The notes under the pieces were generated by a model. It ran no database searches and was not told the DNA's origin. It worked only from the letters and a program-made list of their open reading frames with translations. Shown here in pieces: positions 61,398-64,000 of a stretch of 64,000 nucleotides of DNA (positions within the stretch are counted from its first letter, which is position 1; every line of letters begins with the position of its first letter). Source of the stretch: Apus apus (Eukaryota > Chordata > Aves > Apodiformes > Apodidae); NCBI RefSeq assembly GCF_020740795.1, contig NC_067282.1, positions 154,180,858 to 154,244,857 on the forward strand. The letters are read 5' to 3'. The position numbers and the translations under genes are program-made.

Positions 61398-61570
61398 CGT
61401 CCGCACCGCCGCCAGGGCACGAACTGCCTGTCCCCACCCCTTCCCCGCTCACATGATGCCGCCCGCACCGTCTGACCGCCCGCCCCCTTCTCCTCCCGCC
61501 CGCCCGGCTCGGCCCCGCCCAGCCCGGCAGGACAGGGAACTGCAGCCAGACCCGCGGCGCCCCGCGGCCG
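61398..61570 (-). promoter_or_regulatory. NAGA: Likely NAGA promoter
   Basis: A CpG-rich stretch directly upstream of the NAGA start, bounded on its far side by tandem repeats. It has GGGCGGG-type Sp1-like words and no TATA word. Assignment rests on position only. Confidence 0.5.
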
Positions 61571-61777
61571 CCCTGCCCCGCCGGTACCATCCCCCGCCCT
61601 GCCCCGCCGGTACCGAGCCCATCGCTGCTGCACCCCCCGCCCTGCCCCGCCGGTACCATCCCCCGCCCTGCCCTGCCGGTACCGAGCCCATCGCTGCTGC
61701 ATCCCCCGCCCTGCCCCGCCGGTACCATCCCCCGCCCTGCCCCGCCGGTACCGAGCCCATCGCTGCTGCATCCCACG
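61571..61777. repeat. 69-bp tandem repeat, three copies, upstream of NAGA
   Basis: The word GGTACCAT recurs at 61583, 61652 and 61721, exactly 69 bp apart. The copies are nearly identical. Each contains two CCCGCCCTGCCCCGCCGGTACC-like half-units and ends in CCCATCGCTGCTGCA(T/C)CCC. Because 69 is divisible by three, frames run through it and create repeated peptides that are not real proteins. Confidence 0.95.
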
Positions 61778-62097
61778 GCTAGTGCACCGTGCGGCTGCTG
61801 TGCCCCATTACCCTGCTGGAATTGCACTCCGTTGGCATCGCACCCCACCGCTGCTGCATCCCGAAACTGCTGCACCCTGTCAATATCACACGCTGACGGT
61901 GTTGCACCCCGATTCTGTTGCACCCCATAGCTGCTGCACCCTATCAGTACTGCATCCCTGCTGGTGCTGCTGCACCCCATTGCACCCCACTGCTGCTGCA
62001 CGCTATAACTGTTGCAAGCTCTCAGTATTCAACCCAGTCAGTATGCACCTCACGGCTGTTGCAGGCCATTGCACCCCACTGCTGCTGCACCCCATAA
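61778..62097. repeat. Decayed short tandem repeat, left half
   Basis: Diverged copies of a roughly 15-bp unit near GCTGCTGCACCCCAT, with longer recurring blocks such as GCACCCTATCAGTACTGCA. The unit resembles the end of the adjacent 69-bp repeat. The array is cut on its right by a CR1. Confidence 0.85.
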
Positions 62098-63290
62098 CTC
62101 GTTGGCTCAATGAGGAGAGAGCAGCAGATGTCATCTACCCTGGCCTCAGCAAGGCTTTTGACACTGTCTCCCATAACATCCTCGTTAGGAAACTCAGGAA
62201 GTGTTGGTGAGATGAGTGGACAGCGAGGTGGATTGAGAGCTGGCTGTGTGACAGAACTCAGAGGGTTGTGACCAATGGAGCAGGGTCGAGTTGGAGGCCT
62301 GTAAGCAGTGGAAACCCTGTCCCCCAGGGGTAAATACTTAGTCTGGTCTTGTTCAAGATACTCATCAGTGACTTGGATGAGGGGACAGAGTGTACCCTCA
62401 GCAAGTTTGCTGATGATACCAAACTGGGAAGGGTAGCTGACACTCCTGAGGGCTGTGCTGCCATTCAGCGTCACCTGGACTGGTTGGAGAGCTGGGCAGA
62501 GAAGAACCAAATGAAGTTCAACAAGGGCAAGTGTAGGGTCCTGCGCCTGGGGAGGAAGAACACCATGAACCAGTATAGTTTAGAGGTGGACCTGCTGGAA
62601 AGCAGTTCTGAGGAGAAGGACCTGGAAGTCCTGGTAGATAGTAAAAAATACATGAGCCAGCAATGTGCCCTTGCTGCCAAGAGCGGCAAAGGAATCCTGG
62701 GGTGCATAAAGAGGAGTGTGGCCAATAGGTTGAGAGAGGTCATCCTCACCCTGCAGTCTGCCCTGGTAAGGCCACATCTGGAATACTCTGTCTTCAGTTC
62801 TGGGCTCCCCAGTTCAAGAGGGGTGGGGAACTACTAGAGAGAGTCCAGTGGAGGGAAACAAAGATGATTTGGGGGACTGGAGCTTCTCTCTTATGAGGAA
62901 GGGCTATGAGAGCTGGGACTCTTTAGCCTGGAGAAGAGAAGGGTGAGGAGAGACCTTATTAATGCCTACAAGTATGTAAAGGGTGGGTGCAAGGAGGATG
63001 GACCCAGACTCTTCTCAGTAGTTCCCAGTGACAGGACGAGGGGCAACAGACACAATCTGAAACAGAGGAAGTTCAGTTTAAACATAAAAAACTTCTTTAC
63101 TGTGAGGGTGACAGAGCATTGGAACAGGCTGCCCAGGGAGGTTGTGGAGCCCCCTTCTCTGGAAATATTCAGAACCCATCAGGATGCAGTCCTGAGTAAT
63201 GTGCTCTAGGGAATGGTGCTTTAGCGGGGGAGTGGGACTGGATGATCTCTAGAAGTCCCTTCCAACTCCGATGACTCTTGATTCTGTGAA
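62098..63290 (+). mobile_element. CR1 LINE, 1.2 kb, inserted into the short tandem repeat
   Basis: It begins in the reverse-transcriptase domain (GLSKAFDTVSHNIL on the plus strand). It continues through the ISDLDEGTECTLSKFADDTKLG region in a shifted frame and ends with CCCTTCCAACTCCGATGA and TTCTGTGAA. At least two frame changes and stops show that it is inactive. It is the longest CR1 in the window. The same tandem repeat lies on both sides. Confidence 0.92.
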
Positions 63291-63482
63291 TTGCTGCCCC
63301 TATCAGCATTGCATTCAGCCACTATCGCACCCCATTGCCACTGCACCCCATTTCTGTTGTACCCCACAGCTGTTGCACCCTATCAGTATTGACCCCTGCC
63401 TGTGCGGCTGCACCCCTCTGCTGCTGCACCCCATGACTAGGGCACTCTCTCCGCCGCACCCCATGGCTGCTGCGCCCCGATA
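63291..63482. repeat. Decayed short tandem repeat, right half
   Basis: The same diverged GCTGCTGCACCCCAT-type unit as left of the CR1, including the longer block GTTGCACCCTATCAGTATTG that has a counterpart near 61938. It shows the array was continuous before the CR1 inserted. Confidence 0.85.
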
Positions 63483-63529
63483 GTCACACAAGGAGGAAGG
63501 GGGTGCTCTAGGTCCCCCCGCATGGGACT

Positions 63530-64000
63530 GCGGGGTTCCCGAAGGTGTGTCGGGCGGAGCGAAGGGTGCGGGCGCCAGCGGCTGCAGGCAGAGCGCGGCC
63601 CCCCCAGCCGCCCCCCGCAGCCGCTGCCGCCGGCGGGGCGGTGCTGCCGGCAAGGCGGGCCGGCCCCGGCGGTCGCAGGAGCCCTCCCCGCCCGGCCGCG
63701 GCCGGCCCCCGGCTGCCCCGCACCGCCCCGCCGCGCCGCCGAGCAGGAAGGGCCCGAGGTGAGCTGGGGCGCGCCCGGGGACCGCGGTTCTGCCGCCGGG
63801 GCGCGGGGCAAGGGCCGGGGGACGGCGGCGGTGGGGCGGGGAGCGGGCGGCGGGGCCGGGCGGGGGTCCGCGGACACACGGCGAACACCCAGACGGAGGG
63901 ACAGACGCTGCCGGCCCTGCACAGAGACAGCCCCGAGCAGCGCACAGGCACACAAAGGCGCGGAGCCTGGCCGCACACGCGTGCACACAGGCACAAAGAC
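63530..64000 (+). promoter_or_regulatory. CpG island at the right edge, possible first exon of the next gene
   Basis: Extremely GC- and CpG-rich sequence runs to the end of the window. On the plus strand GGCCCGAG is followed by the good donor GTGAGC at 63759, as for a noncoding first exon. In human the next gene after NAGA is PHETA2 on this strand; that identity is inference from gene order only. The frames on both strands are GC-driven and unconvincing. Confidence 0.45.

Noticed and set aside
61395-61406. NAGA start three codons upstream of MWLTV
   Set aside because: The upstream codon at 61406 is GTG, not ATG. The ATG at 61397 gives a normal signal peptide.
62349-62837. 162-codon frame with reverse-transcriptase-like sequence
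   Set aside because: Part of the CR1 at 62098-63290; other frames are shifted and interrupted, so there is no active element.
63315-63996. Minus-strand frames of 160 to 220 codons at the right edge
   Set aside because: They arise from the CpG island and the decayed tandem repeat, with Ala/Pro/Arg-rich composition and no domain.
1-64000. CRISPR arrays, operons, prophage or bacterial defence systems
   Set aside because: Spliced genes with GT/AG introns, CR1 elements and CpG islands show a vertebrate chromosome. The repeats present are minisatellites and microsatellites without spacer structure.

Overview
The window is vertebrate nuclear DNA and almost certainly avian. It carries several 5'-truncated CR1 LINE copies with the usual bird 3' tail, short introns, GC-rich promoters, and an alpha-N-acetylgalactosaminidase whose sequence, from memory, is very close to chicken NAGA. 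The gene order CENPM(-), SMIM45(+), SEPTIN3(+), WBP2NL(+), NAGA(-) matches the human 22q13.2 block, so this is a conserved syntenic segment. All identifications come from reading the sequence against remembered family sequences; no database search was run.

Left part, 1-13.9 kb. CENPM runs on the minus strand as six coding exons (12505 down to 4517, 177 codons plus stop) with a probable poly(A) signal near 3.59 kb. Three CR1 copies lie in its introns, one only 34 bp from a splice donor. A fourth CR1 lies directly upstream of its GC-rich, minisatellite-bearing promoter. Left of CENPM I recognise no gene, but two splice-bounded open segments at 2.2-2.7 kb on the minus strand may be the 3' end of an unidentified transcript.

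Middle part, 13.9-29.3 kb. This is mostly intergenic, with two solo-LTR-like fossils on the minus strand. A CpG-rich block at 20.1-20.75 kb is the likely promoter of SMIM45, a 68-residue single-pass membrane microprotein encoded in one exon at 23.7 kb. At 27.66 kb a GC-rich open segment with a good start context and a phase-compatible splice donor may be an unrecognised alternative first exon of SEPTIN3.

Right part, 29.3-64 kb. SEPTIN3 has ten coding exons (29586-41788, 350 residues). WBP2NL has eight (45730-53752, 289 residues) and keeps a WBP2-like tail with two PPxY motifs; its promoter carries a tandem array of CRE-like motifs. NAGA lies tail-to-tail with it, with eight exons on the minus strand (61397 down to 57540, 432 residues) including its signal peptide and catalytic residues. 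The two genes' candidate poly(A) signals are only about 33 bp apart on opposite strands. Upstream of NAGA is a composite tandem-repeat block (a 69-bp repeat running into a decayed short repeat) split by a 1.2 kb CR1. The right edge is a CpG island with a splice-donor-like site, perhaps the first exon of the next gene (PHETA2 in human).

The genes share a neighbourhood but not a pathway: kinetochore assembly (CENPM), a membrane microprotein (SMIM45), a neuronal septin (SEPTIN3), a WW-domain ligand (WBP2NL) and a lysosomal glycosidase (NAGA).
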